Assembly (NCBI GenBank): GCA_964464595.1
Contig: CAYXGW010000001.1
Span: 136,410-200,409 of the forward strand
DNA from: JADFJB01 sp964464595
GTDB lineage: Bacteria > Zhuqueibacterota > JdFR-76 > DREG01
DNA: 64,000 bases
Reading direction: 5' to 3'
Part shown: positions 26,989-34,884 of the stretch, in pieces
Layout: every line of letters starts with the position of its first letter
How positions within the stretch are numbered: the first letter of the stretch is position 1
Program-made: the position numbers and the translations under genes
Notes under the pieces: generated by a model
The model's input: only the letters and a program-made list of their open reading frames with translations
Told to the model about the DNA's origin: nothing
Database searches by the model: none

Positions 26989-27774
26989 TTATCCAAGTCG
27001 CCCGAAAAACGTCATCCGCGCCGATTCCGAAAGCGATATACCGGGCTTGGCGTTGTATGCAAGTACCACCAGCATACGGGTACGGAACCCTTTAACCGGT
27101 GTAACGCGGTGCATCGAATTACGCCCGCGAAATAGTACGAGAGCACTAGGGTCCATCGCCAGAGTCTTGGTTGGTACGTCGCCATCGAGAATTTCCCCGG
27201 CAAGCTCATAGTTCATTTCACCGCTGTCGGCATCGCGTACGTCTGTCACGTATTCAAACGCGCCTCCGCTTTCAGGGCTCTGAATCAGCAGTGTGATAGC
27301 AAAGGAAGAATTGTCGAAATGCCAGCCCAGCTCCTGTCCCTCACTTGCATAATGAAGGTTGATCGAAGACAAAGCATCGCCATATTCGTGCAGCTCGGCT
27401 TCATCGAGAACGGCGCACAAAAACTCACGAAACTCCGTGGCGTCATAGAGCGTGTGCAGCACCGAGGCGGCAGGGATCTGGTCAGTAGTGATACATCCTT
27501 TTGACGAAGCAACTTCCCGGTTTCGCGGATGGTCGGCCGGATATTGAGGGTCAGGCGGTTTGAGGTAAATATTGTGGTTTTTGACCGTGTAGAAAGCGAG
27601 GTGCCTGTTTTCTTCACCTTCACTTTGAATAGACACAATTGCCGCCGGTTTCAAGAAATTAGACATGACCAGCACCCCGTTTTCGACCAGCGTGCGTTTA
27701 CACTCGCTGCGAAAATTGTCATCTTTTAACGGGTATTGTTCCAGGTCGATTACGTTTGCCAATAACTGATTCAT
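26989..27774 (-). CDS. 2OG-Fe(II) oxygenase-family protein
   Basis: 261 residues. The iron ligands are visible as GWHFDNSSF (HxD) and the distal His in GRNSMHRVTPV, with the 2-oxoglutarate-binding Arg in FRTRMLVVLAYN. A double-stranded beta-helix core is thus intact. The substrate is unknown; related proteins hydroxylate small molecules or amino acids. Its GC content is clearly higher than that of the AT-rich genes to the left. A 3' fragment of the same gene lies at 24515-24664, with two unrelated genes between. Confidence 0.85.
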   Translation of the reverse strand: MNQLLANVIDLEQYPLKDDNFRSECKRTLVENGVLVMSNFLKPAAIVSIQSEGEENRHLAFYTVKNHNIYLKPPDPQYPADHPRNREVASSKGCITTDQIPAASVLHTLYDATEFREFLCAVLDEAELHEYGDALSSINLHYASEGQELGWHFDNSSFAITLLIQSPESGGAFEYVTDVRDADSGEMNYELAGEILDGDVPTKTLAMDPSALVLFRGRNSMHRVTPVKGFRTRMLVVLAYNAKPGISLSESARMTFFGRLG

Positions 27775-28030
27775 GTCGATTCTCGTAATTATGAAGCACT
27801 AACGATTTGGTCAGCTGAGCCGACGAATACGCACTGACCTCTAATAACGAAATAAACTTTCCACCCCTCAAAACTCTGCAATCGCGCTAGAGCTTAGGCA
27901 TCGGCTGCACTAAAATGTAAGAAAAACACCAATCCCAAGCATAGTCTAAAGGTGCTATGCTATATTTGTGCAGGGAACCCTCGCGCCGTTGAAGCTAAAC
28001 ACCACCGAGTTGGCTCTGGCGCGTTTTAAG
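27775..28030 (-). other. Intercassette gap with attC-like end
   Basis: On the minus strand, GGCTCAGCTGACCAAATCGTTAG immediately precedes the oxygenase gene in the order arm, spacer, GTTAG box. I could not find a convincing matching arm after the previous gene's stop. No gene is seen. Confidence 0.35.
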
Positions 28031-28543
28031 TCATCCAAACTTTCCTTGGGCAAACAATTGAAAATACTCCAATTTCTTATCCAATTGTTTGCATTGACTT
28101 TGTAAATCACTCCACCATTGAGGAGACCGAGATAAAGAATCCTCCATCTGGTTAGAATAAGCAATTTCCCTTGCCAAGTTTCTGAGGCGTGTATAAACTA
28201 TTGCAATGCTCTCCCAACAACAAGGGTCAGATTCTTTTGATGGAAGATTATGCACAGTGTAGTTTCTTTTTTTTGCCAACACCGCATCAAACTGGTTTGA
28301 TTGTTGAATAAAAACATGCAAGAGCGTTTTCATTTCTCTGTACTGTCCGTAGATTTGTACCATCTCAACGTTATGCGTGGTCAATCTTATTGAAGCAACA
28401 ATAGACCTCCTAAAACTATTAAACTGACTCGCGGTTTTGCGCAAATCCTGAAGATGAGAAGAATAATCATTCTCAGATGCGCTGATTGGGACTAGTCCGC
28501 TCAAACAAATTATACAGAAAGAAAAAATAAATTTTGTTGACAT
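28031..28543 (-). CDS. Secreted hypothetical protein, 170 aa
   Basis: I take ATG 28543 because AGGAG ends 8 nt upstream. An N-terminal signal peptide (MSTKFIFSFCIICLSGLVP) predicts export. The mature part is helical, with many Q, S and R residues and no motif I know. There is a Cys pair (DPCCW). It lies in the minus-strand array as a single gene. Confidence 0.65.
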   Translation of the reverse strand: MSTKFIFSFCIICLSGLVPISASENDYSSHLQDLRKTASQFNSFRRSIVASIRLTTHNVEMVQIYGQYREMKTLLHVFIQQSNQFDAVLAKKRNYTVHNLPSKESDPCCWESIAIVYTRLRNLAREIAYSNQMEDSLSRSPQWWSDLQSQCKQLDKKLEYFQLFAQGKFG

Positions 28544-28600
28544 CCCACACTCCTTTCTCATTCCTAAAGTAATTCAAGCCTAACAGAACTGGAAAAAACT

Positions 28601-28864
28601 TCATAAATCCAAGTAATTGATTTTACCCAGTAGCCAATTTCCAACAATAAAGGCAGCTTTTAAGTTGTCACCTCCACTTGAGGTAAAAATAAAGGTATCA
28701 ATATCTCGATAAGATATCGAATAAAAATCCTCAATAGTAGCCATTAAGATTATCTCTCCTTTACCAATTTTACGCCATGCAGATAATGCTCTGAGTTTAC
28801 CTTTGAGATCAACTGAGTTACTCTTCCAACCTATTATGGTAATAAGTGGAAATCTTTCCGCCAT
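28601..28864 (-). CDS. Short hypothetical ORF starting inside an array-element remnant
   Basis: 87 codons. The first residues (MAERFPLITIIGWKS) come from the recurring element itself, read in the frame that gives MAESFPLITKLG at other copies. The remainder is unrecognised, although FIFTSSGGDNLKAAFIVGNWL has the look of a protein end. It may be the 3' end of a lost gene fused to the element rather than a working gene. Confidence 0.35.
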   Translation of the reverse strand: MAERFPLITIIGWKSNSVDLKGKLRALSAWRKIGKGEIILMATIEDFYSISYRDIDTFIFTSSGGDNLKAAFIVGNWLLGKINYLDL

Positions 28865-28999
28865 AAAAATATCAACTCATTACGACTTTAAAGCCCATAC
28901 CTGTCTTTCATCCCTTGAACAACGTTTTTGCGACAGCAAAACAAGCGCCGCTTTTGATTGTCTGATGGAGCTATTTGTCATGTGTTTAGTTTTTAACAA

Positions 29000-30130
29000 T
29001 TATGGTATCAGAAGACTAAAATCAGCTGTTCCAACTGAGACTCCATTAACCATTATCTCCACCGTATGGACACCAGGATAATAAACCCGAGTTGTTATCT
29101 TTTTAATGGCGTGTTTCTTTGTCGAGGTGAGAACCTTATTCGCTTGCAGGGTTTTGTTCAGCCACTTAAACACTTTCGGTGAAGTTCTTCCATTGGCTTT
29201 TTGGTGATGAATGATGTAGTCAATCATAAGTGGTTGCACATGAATTGAATCAGAAATTATTGACAATGTAAACTCCAAAGCATTACCAAAGACAACTTCC
29301 GGCGTCTTCACGTCAATGATTGCCTTGCGAATTTTTGGTGGTTCGTAACCAAATACCTGCAATACTTTTTTGTGACCATTTTTTATCAAAGTTCGACAGG
29401 CATGACGAATTAATTTTTCCCGTTCCTTGCAAGCGCCTCTCATCCATTTTTTTGCAATTTCAGCAACGACATCAGGGTGATCTTTGGCTATATCATTCAG
29501 ATTATTTGCTACCGAACGCCGCACATATTCTTCGTCATCATCTTTGAGAAGTTCTAATAGTTCAATAACAGGAAAGGGGTCTTTGATAAACATTGGCAAC
29601 CGCATGGCCCAAGGTAATCGTGGACGGGTTCCTTCAGATACCAAACGCCTCACATGCCGATCGTTATCATTTGTCCATTTTTTCAGCATGGATAAAGTTT
29701 TTTCGGTTGACTTCAGTAGAAAAAAACGAATGCCGAACTCTGAAGAAAAACGTTTCGTCAATTCTTTAAGCAACATCATTGATAAGTCAAAATGATCCTG
29801 GCCACGCAAACCGACATAGTGAGTCATGGGCAGAATAGCCCAGCCGGCAATGCCATTTTCGTCAACGGTTACACCGAAAATATCGCCTTCCAGTGACGGA
29901 CTAAGACTGGCAAGAATAATTTCTCCAGCTCTCATAAAATCACCGGGAAGATGCTTGATCATCGCCTGCATGATTTGATCGGAACGTTCTTTTAGTTCAA
30001 GCGAATCTAAATTTTTCGAGGCTGCGTCACAAAATCCTTTACGATCAAATTCAGAACACTGATTCTGAAAATGTTTCGCCATACCAAAAATAATTTGTTT
30101 ATTAAATGAATTTTTAAACGGCTCTGGCAT
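29000..30130 (-). CDS. alkC: AlkC-like DNA glycosylase (HEAT-repeat DNA alkylation repair)
   Basis: 376 residues. HEAT repeats carry the family hallmarks RHVRRLVSEGTRPRLPWAMR and YVRRSVANNLNDIAKDHP. AlkC enzymes excise 3-methyladenine and 3-methylcytosine without flipping the base. The C-terminal ~90 residues (GVHTVEIMVNGVSVGTADFS) look like the Ig-like domain present in one AlkC subgroup, which wraps the DNA. There is no clear ribosome site upstream. It is a single gene in the cassette-like array, and its role would be repair of alkylated DNA in the cytoplasm. Confidence 0.8.
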   Translation of the reverse strand: MPEPFKNSFNKQIIFGMAKHFQNQCSEFDRKGFCDAASKNLDSLELKERSDQIMQAMIKHLPGDFMRAGEIILASLSPSLEGDIFGVTVDENGIAGWAILPMTHYVGLRGQDHFDLSMMLLKELTKRFSSEFGIRFFLLKSTEKTLSMLKKWTNDNDRHVRRLVSEGTRPRLPWAMRLPMFIKDPFPVIELLELLKDDDEEYVRRSVANNLNDIAKDHPDVVAEIAKKWMRGACKEREKLIRHACRTLIKNGHKKVLQVFGYEPPKIRKAIIDVKTPEVVFGNALEFTLSIISDSIHVQPLMIDYIIHHQKANGRTSPKVFKWLNKTLQANKVLTSTKKHAIKKITTRVYYPGVHTVEIMVNGVSVGTADFSLLIP

Positions 30131-30409
30131 ATGATCAATTTTCTGTTAGATATAGCTTTTAAGGATTCTCTGTCTAGCACACATAACAAGTAATTATTTA
30201 GTTTCTTCATATTCACCCCAAAGATTATAATTTTTTATTGATTTGCACGATAAAAGTACTAAAATATATGTTATATGTTTGGTAATGTTTTGGAATAATA
30301 TTTTGGAATATTCGGATAAGCCGGTATTTTATAGTTAAAACGGAACAAAAATAAATCTATATCCTTGCTAAATTCAATTTCGTTTAGCGGGATGTTAGCT
30401 ATTATATGA

Positions 30410-31294
30410 ATGAAAAAATCAAAATACATATTAAGTGGTTTATTGGTGCTAATCTTGCTGTATATAACGGCATGGATAACCGAAGATAAAACCCCAATAA
30501 ATGAAATTAGCGAAATGGAAATAATATGTTATAGCTGTGGTCGTGGTGAGAATCCAGAAAATACAATCATTGGAATTGAACATTGCCAATCTGTAAATCC
30601 AAATTGGAGAATAGAAATGGATATTCAAATAACAAAGGATGAGAGATTGGTTTTATTTCACGACTACAACACTAAACGTATTACTGGTGAAGATAAACAG
30701 ATTAATGAATTGACATTAGATGAAACCAGAGAACTAAATGTAGGCTATAACTTTAAATTTGAAAATCAATACGTTTACAGGAACAACCCAATTCAAATCC
30801 CTGAACTCGAATCAGTTTTCAAGCAATTTCCTCAAGCCAAGTTACTTTTGGATGTACATACCAATAATTTATTGGCAACGGAGAAGTTAATCGAGTTGGT
30901 TGAAAAATATTCACTGGTAGGTAATATTATCGTAGCTAGTCATTACGACGAAGTTATTGCAGCTTTCAAGGGTAAAAGACCAAATTGGAAATATGGCGTA
31001 CCTGCTAATGAAGCAAAGAAAATGATTTATAGTAGTTTTTTATATTTAGATAACCTGTTCCCCATAAAATCAGACGTTCTCATGCTTCCCCAAAAGGCTG
31101 GGAAAATCAATGTACTAACAAAAAGAGTTATAAATCATGCGAAAAAAAGAAATAAAAAACTATGGGCTTGGATGTATGAAGGAGAAATTGTGAAAAATGT
31201 AGATAGCAGAGCAGAATTGTTAAAAATGAAAGAAATTGGAGCCGATGGAGTTTTTACAGATTACCCACAAAAATTGATAAATGAAATACAGTAG
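30410..31294 (+). CDS. GDPD-family phosphodiesterase-like protein, first catalytic His replaced
   Basis: 294 residues with an N-terminal membrane anchor (ILSGLLVLILLYITAWI). The TIM-barrel motifs of glycerophosphodiester phosphodiesterases are present: GENPENTIIGIE, RIEMDIQITKD (ExD metal ligands), LVLFHDYN (second His), and GADGVFTDYP at the end. The usual HRG at the first catalytic position reads YSC here, so the general acid-base His is missing. Activity may be lost or changed. It is the only plus-strand gene in the array. GTTAGCT lies 10 bp before the start, and an attC-like hairpin follows the stop. Confidence 0.75.
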   Translation: MKKSKYILSGLLVLILLYITAWITEDKTPINEISEMEIICYSCGRGENPENTIIGIEHCQSVNPNWRIEMDIQITKDERLVLFHDYNTKRITGEDKQINELTLDETRELNVGYNFKFENQYVYRNNPIQIPELESVFKQFPQAKLLLDVHTNNLLATEKLIELVEKYSLVGNIIVASHYDEVIAAFKGKRPNWKYGVPANEAKKMIYSSFLYLDNLFPIKSDVLMLPQKAGKINVLTKRVINHAKKRNKKLWAWMYEGEIVKNVDSRAELLKMKEIGADGVFTDYPQKLINEIQ

Positions 31295-31349
31295 CTAAAA
31301 ATGTGTAAAATGTTAATGCTGAGCACGTCATTTACACCTACCGTTGTGA
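31292..31349 (+). other. attC-like hairpin after the GDPD gene
   Basis: TGTGTAAAATG (31302-31312) pairs with CATTTACACC (31329-31338) with one unpaired A. A GTTGTGA box follows at 31343. Both the arm sequences and their order match the minus-strand site at 49699-49766, so the two belong to one site family. Confidence 0.6.
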
Positions 31350-31486
31350 ACAAGATAAATGAAGAGAATACATAATAATGGTTTCCAGCGGATTGCAGGG
31401 CTCGTGCATGATTTCCAAATTTCGAGTCCCATCAAAAAGGAGATATAAATAAACTGGATAACATTTTTCTTTGATTCGCATTTTGC

Positions 31487-31552
31487 GCCTAACTTAGTCA
31501 TAAGTGGATAACTTTCCGCCATAACACATTTATAGAATAGAAAATATTTCAT
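31487..31552 (-). repeat. Recurring array element, copy E
   Basis: Minus strand: TATTCTATAAATGTGTTATGG, then CCACTTATGACTAAGTTAGGC. The GTTAGGC box fits GTTRRRY exactly. Only the right-hand two-thirds of the element is present. A 74-codon frame running left from it (31328-31552) has no protein character I trust. Apart from this and the two attC-like sites, 31295-31722 holds no gene. Confidence 0.7.
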
Positions 31553-31635
31553 GTATCAGTTCATTATAGTAGACATAAACAAAATTGTCCAGATGATTAG
31601 TTGGTTTAACATATGCAAGATCCTTTCGAGATAGC

Positions 31636-31716
31636 TGCTAACGAAGCAATAATGTGGGTCAAAACCGCAGGTTTTAACGTCCCAGCCCGAAGGGCGAATT
31701 CATTGCCTTGTCAGGC
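31636..31716 (-). other. attC-like site after the PhzF gene
   Basis: On the minus strand, 7 bp after the stop: GCCTGAC, then the arm CAATGAAT, then the stem-loop GCCCTTCGGGC, then the arm ATTATTG, then GTTAGCA. The arms pair with one extra G in the first arm, as the extrahelical G of integron attC sites does. The box GCCTGAC departs by one base from RYYYAAC. Confidence 0.6.
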
Positions 31717-31722
31717 ATTTTC

Positions 31723-32622
31723 TTAATCAATGAAAATAACGCCTTCACTAACCATTACGGAACTTCCACCGATCCAGGTAGAAATAACATTTCCATCTTT
31801 TTTCTGAGCCCTTGCCTTCAAAATACTTGGGCGTCCTATTTCAACTCCTTGAGAAATCTGCCATTCGAAATTTCCAGTTCTTAATTCATTGTAGTATGCG
31901 AGCAGGCCACCTAAAGCACAATTTGCGCTTCCTGTAGCTGGGTCTTCTGGCACTCCGTCAAATGGTGCAAACATACGAGCCCTGATATCAAACTCATCGT
32001 TACTTCGGATATAGACGTGAATGAGGGGTGTGATTCCCAGCGCTGCTATCTCCTCAAATCCATTTAGATCAGCCTTAACTCTTTTTAATGCCGCTTGATC
32101 TTGCAGCTCTGCTACTAGAAACGGTAAACCAATTGAAGCAATTTGAGGAGGGTGTGTTTTTGTAACAATATCGTTTGGAGAAAGCGATATTGCCGAGGCA
32201 ACTATTTCGACAGGGACGGTAGCTCCAATCGAAAGCTCCTCTGGTCCTTTAAGCTCACACGAAAGCATGCCATTTTCAAGTCTACGTAAAGTAATAGGGA
32301 CTAAACCAGCCTTCTCTTCAAAAATTATTTCAATTGCATCATCAAACTCCTCAAGCTCGCCAATGGACGCTAGTACGAATGCAGATCCAATGTTTGGGTG
32401 ACCGGCGAATGGTATTTCAGCCGATGGGGTAAATATTCGAACTTTCCGAGTATTGCCTTCTTCCGGTGGAAAAGTAAAAGTGCTTTCGGCGAAGTTAAAC
32501 TCTCTGGCGATCTGCTGCATTTGAACATCTGAGAGGCCACTTGCATTTGGCAAGACTGCAAGCTGGTTGCCCCCGAATCGTTTCTCGGTGAATACGTCAC
32601 AAATATAATACTTATACTCCAT
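31723..32622 (-). CDS. PhzF-family isomerase/epimerase
   Basis: 299 residues, the normal family length. Signature segments are FGGNQLAVLP, REFNFAESTF (catalytic Glu), PFAGHPNIGSAFVL and EDPATGSANCALGG. PhzF proteins have a two-lobed diaminopimelate-epimerase fold and isomerise small acidic substrates; the substrate here is unknown. It lies in the array with a GTCTAAC box and short spacer upstream and an attC-like site downstream. Confidence 0.92.
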   Translation of the reverse strand: MEYKYYICDVFTEKRFGGNQLAVLPNASGLSDVQMQQIAREFNFAESTFTFPPEEGNTRKVRIFTPSAEIPFAGHPNIGSAFVLASIGELEEFDDAIEIIFEEKAGLVPITLRRLENGMLSCELKGPEELSIGATVPVEIVASAISLSPNDIVTKTHPPQIASIGLPFLVAELQDQAALKRVKADLNGFEEIAALGITPLIHVYIRSNDEFDIRARMFAPFDGVPEDPATGSANCALGGLLAYYNELRTGNFEWQISQGVEIGRPSILKARAQKKDGNVISTWIGGSSVMVSEGVIFID

Positions 32623-32683
32623 AGTTCCTCATCTCTTGAGTGCTCTACGTTGGAATTCACTTGCAATAATGTGTCGTTAGACA

Positions 32684-32992
32684 TTATGTCCTTGATGCCA
32701 TGTAAGACCACAACGACTCTCCTTTTACTTCACCATAGTCGTCAACCAGATTTGTAGTTATTTCAGTGAAATAGAAATCAAGTTGGGTTTTACGCTCATG
32801 TTGTAATGGAGTGGGACAAAAACACATTTCATACCATTCAGTGAAACCGGATTCGGTCAGTACAGCTTTTTTCATTGCGGCAACAATTTCTTCACCATCA
32901 GGTTTTTACTTTGCAATGCTGCCATCAGTAAGTTTTGCGTAAAACTCACCAACTTTGTCTTCGATGATTCTTGCTTTGACTTTATATATCAT
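32684..32992 (-). pseudogene. Small conserved hypothetical gene with an internal stop, copy 1
   Basis: The frame from ATG 32992 (MIYKVKARIIEDKVGEFYAK) runs to a TAA at 32684 but is cut by an in-frame TAA at 32906-32908. The remainder (EWYEMCFCPTPLQHERKTQ, then GESLWSYMASRT) looks well conserved. A truncated second copy lies at 33966-34182. The ATG sits 6 bp after a GTTAGCC box, and GTCTAAC follows the stop by 1 bp. The function is unknown. Confidence 0.7.
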
Positions 32993-32998
32993 ATTGAT

Positions 32999-33066
32999 GG
33001 CTAACGTAGTAATAAGTGGAATACTTTCCGCCATAACACATTATAGAATAAAAAATAGGTCGGCCA
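32999..33066 (-). repeat. Recurring array element, copy F
   Basis: Minus strand: GGCCGACCTATTTTTTATTC, TATAATGTGTTATGGCGGAA, then CCACTTATTACTACGTTAGCC. It is a shorter copy lacking the GATAAAATGAATT part. Confidence 0.75.
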
Positions 33067-33108
33067 ATCTGTTATCTGGCCTCAGGTAATCCCGAAAAGG
33101 AGTTCGGT

Positions 33109-33750
33109 CTATTTCTGTGGATCGGGAGGCTCGAATTCGCCTTTTCCTGATGGATCATCCGCCGACGGTGTTTTGAATGGGATCATTGCTTCCCATTTCT
33201 CGTACTCTCCGCACCTGTATGTTTTGCCTCCACCTTCGGTATGAGACGCGAGTTCGATGCCAACGGAACAACTAAGCGACTTTCGGCAGGATTGTCCTAG
33301 ACGATGAAGCGTTCGTTTAAGCTCGTCTTTCGTGGCCGTGCCATTCTTTCTGTTCGCGAGTTGAGCATTGAAGTTGTTTCCTGCGCGCACAATCGTGTCA
33401 TCTTTTAGAACAGATAATTCACCCCAAAACAGTTCATTGAATTGTTTCAAAAGGACATCAACTTCCTTCCTGTTGACGTTTTCCGCAAATGCGATTTGAG
33501 ACGCAATGCCTACCCACTTCTGATACAGCTCGATTTGTTGCTCGTAGAGCTGTAGCTTGAATTGCTGTTCGCGTTGTTTGCGTTCCCTATCGCGGGTAGA
33601 GACGTAATCGCCATAAGCGAGGAGAAGCGTTCCCACGACGACTACCGCCCCCACTATTTTGGCTCCGGTTTCAATACACTTGAGTTTGAATTCTCCGCGT
33701 TTTAAGCGAGATTCGTCGGCAGCATCGCTCGTTTTGCTTGTCGTACTCAT
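33109..33750 (-). CDS. Single-pass membrane hypothetical protein, 213 aa
   Basis: I prefer ATG 33750 (MSTTSKTSDAADE), because AGGAGG lies about 12 nt upstream and the stop of a short leader ORF overlaps this ATG. One membrane helix (IVGAVVVVGTLLLAYG, about residues 30-46) is followed by a charged coiled coil (RERKQREQQFKLQLYEQQI). The C-terminal part is helical and ends in a proline-rich tail. No catalytic motif is seen. Its GC content is higher than its neighbours', as expected for a cassette of independent origin. Confidence 0.7.
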   Translation of the reverse strand: MSTTSKTSDAADESRLKRGEFKLKCIETGAKIVGAVVVVGTLLLAYGDYVSTRDRERKQREQQFKLQLYEQQIELYQKWVGIASQIAFAENVNRKEVDVLLKQFNELFWGELSVLKDDTIVRAGNNFNAQLANRKNGTATKDELKRTLHRLGQSCRKSLSCSVGIELASHTEGGGKTYRCGEYEKWEAMIPFKTPSADDPSGKGEFEPPDPQK

Positions 33751-33857
33751 CGCAACCTCGATCCTCCTAGGCTCGGCAAGTTTGAACGGAATTGCCGTAT
33801 GTCTCCAACAATCAAGTTGCACAATCGACAGTTAGTTTGTTTGTGTCTGTGCGGCAT
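33747..33857 (-). CDS. 36-residue leader ORF, coupled to the downstream gene
   Basis: An ideal ribosome site (AAGGAGG, 6 nt spacing) precedes the ATG at 33857. The peptide begins MPHRHKQTNCRLCNLIVGD and is basic with a CRLC pair. Its TGA overlaps the ATG of the next gene (ATGA). It is probably a real short gene or a translational coupler; I know no homologue. Confidence 0.5.
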   Translation of the reverse strand: MPHRHKQTNCRLCNLIVGDIRQFRSNLPSLGGSRLR

Positions 33858-33965
33858 TTTGTACCTCCTTGATTCTGAATTAAATTATTCTGAAGTTTTT
33901 TGACTATTCATTCAGTTTGAAAACAGTTTGTAGTTGGTGCTAAAAGTTCAGGTGCAATGATTTGT

Positions 33966-34182
33966 TAGACATCTGTTCTTGATGCCATGTAAGACCACAA
34001 CGACTCTCCTTTTACTTCACCATAGTCGTCAACCAAATATGTAGTCATTTCAGTGAAATAGAAATCAAGTTGGGTTTTACGCTCATGTTGCAAAGGAGTG
34101 GGACAAAAACACATTTCATACCATTCACCAAAACCAGATTCGGTTAGTACAGCCCTTTTTTTGCTTTAACTTTATATATCAT
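33966..34182 (-). pseudogene. Small conserved hypothetical gene, deleted copy 2
   Basis: The start (MIYKVKA) and the 3' two-thirds match copy 1 at about 90% of bases. About 90 bp are missing in the middle and the frame is broken. The stop overlaps GTCTAAC (33964-33970), which begins an attC-like left half (spacer, then ATTGCACC). The two copies flank the 33109-33750 gene. Confidence 0.75.
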
Positions 34183-34188
34183 ATTGAT

Positions 34189-34312
34189 GTCTAACTTAGT
34201 AATAAGTGGAATACTTTCCGATATAACACAATTAGAATATAGCCCGGCTAACCCATTCTTGCCAATTCATTTTATCATTTTCCCAAAAAACGTCTGGAGC
34301 GCCTTGTTGGGC
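34189..34312 (-). repeat. Recurring array element, copy G, with complete attC-like end boxes
   Basis: On the minus strand, 16 bp after the upstream gene's stop: GCCCAAC (RYYYAAC), then AAGGCGCTCCAGACG, then the common element, ending GTTAGAC (GTTRRRY). The next gene's ATG follows after 6 bp. The left 25 bases read like the start of textbook attC sites, but the inner arms do not pair well. Confidence 0.7.
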
Positions 34313-34328
34313 ATAAGGCTGTCTGTCT

Positions 34329-34727
34329 TCACCAACCTATCGAACCCAGCATGGAATAGAGAATAAACGAACCCAGCACGAACGTGCCGATTCCGTATAA
34401 CTTCAGATGCCGGATTGCCAGGGGAATCGCCCATTCGCCGAACTTATGATGCCACTGCCAGGGGATAAGCAGCAATCCGACAGTCGTGACGATGAGGAGC
34501 CATCCAAAAAAATTGAAAAAATGAAAAAATAACATCGAAGGAGCGAAGATGACTATTGCGGCACCAACAGTCAATCGAATCGCCTGTTCGGTGTAGTGCG
34601 CACGTGGGGAGCTGGCAAAGGATTTGAGAAAGCGTTGGGCGAGCATCGGTTTGACAGCAATCACTGCCGACATTCCGATCAAAAAAACACCGGTGGACAC
34701 TACGATGATGCCGGAGAGTATTTTCAT
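34329..34727 (-). CDS. Four-helix membrane hypothetical protein, 132 aa
   Basis: Four hydrophobic stretches cover most of the protein: about residues 3-25, 50-68, 70-90 and 108-128. Basic loops lie between them (MLAQRFLKSFASSPRAHYTE). No family is recognised; its size resembles small DUF membrane proteins. The ATG is only 2 bp after a GTTAGGC box (34730-34736), typical spacing for a first gene behind a recombination site. Confidence 0.7.
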   Translation of the reverse strand: MKILSGIIVVSTGVFLIGMSAVIAVKPMLAQRFLKSFASSPRAHYTEQAIRLTVGAAIVIFAPSMLFFHFFNFFGWLLIVTTVGLLLIPWQWHHKFGEWAIPLAIRHLKLYGIGTFVLGSFILYSMLGSIGW

Positions 34728-34729
34728 CT

Positions 34730-34840
34730 GCCTAACCTAGTAATAAGTGAAAAAATTCTCGCCATTACACATTGTAGAATAAAAAATAGGTCGGCAAACC
34801 CATTCTTGCCAGTTCATTTAATCATTTGCCCAAAAACCCC
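34730..34840 (-). repeat. Recurring array element, copy H (right end of array)
   Basis: Minus strand: GATTAAATGAACTGG, then TTTGCCGACCTATTTTTTAT, then CACTTATTACTAGGTTAGGC. It starts 45 bp after the stop of the outer-membrane barrel gene and marks where ordinary chromosome ends and the array begins. Confidence 0.75.
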
Positions 34841-34884
34841 TTCGCGCACGCGTGTTGCTGCTCAATGATCGATTTGCATACAAC

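Noticed and set aside
31328..31552. 74-codon minus-strand frame starting in element copy E
   Set aside because: Its start comes from the repeated element and the rest has no protein-like character; it also overlaps intergenic site sequence.
24385..34840. Recurring array element as a CRISPR array
   Set aside because: Copies are hundreds to thousands of bases apart, are ~70-120 bp long, and have genes rather than short spacers between them. No cas gene is present.
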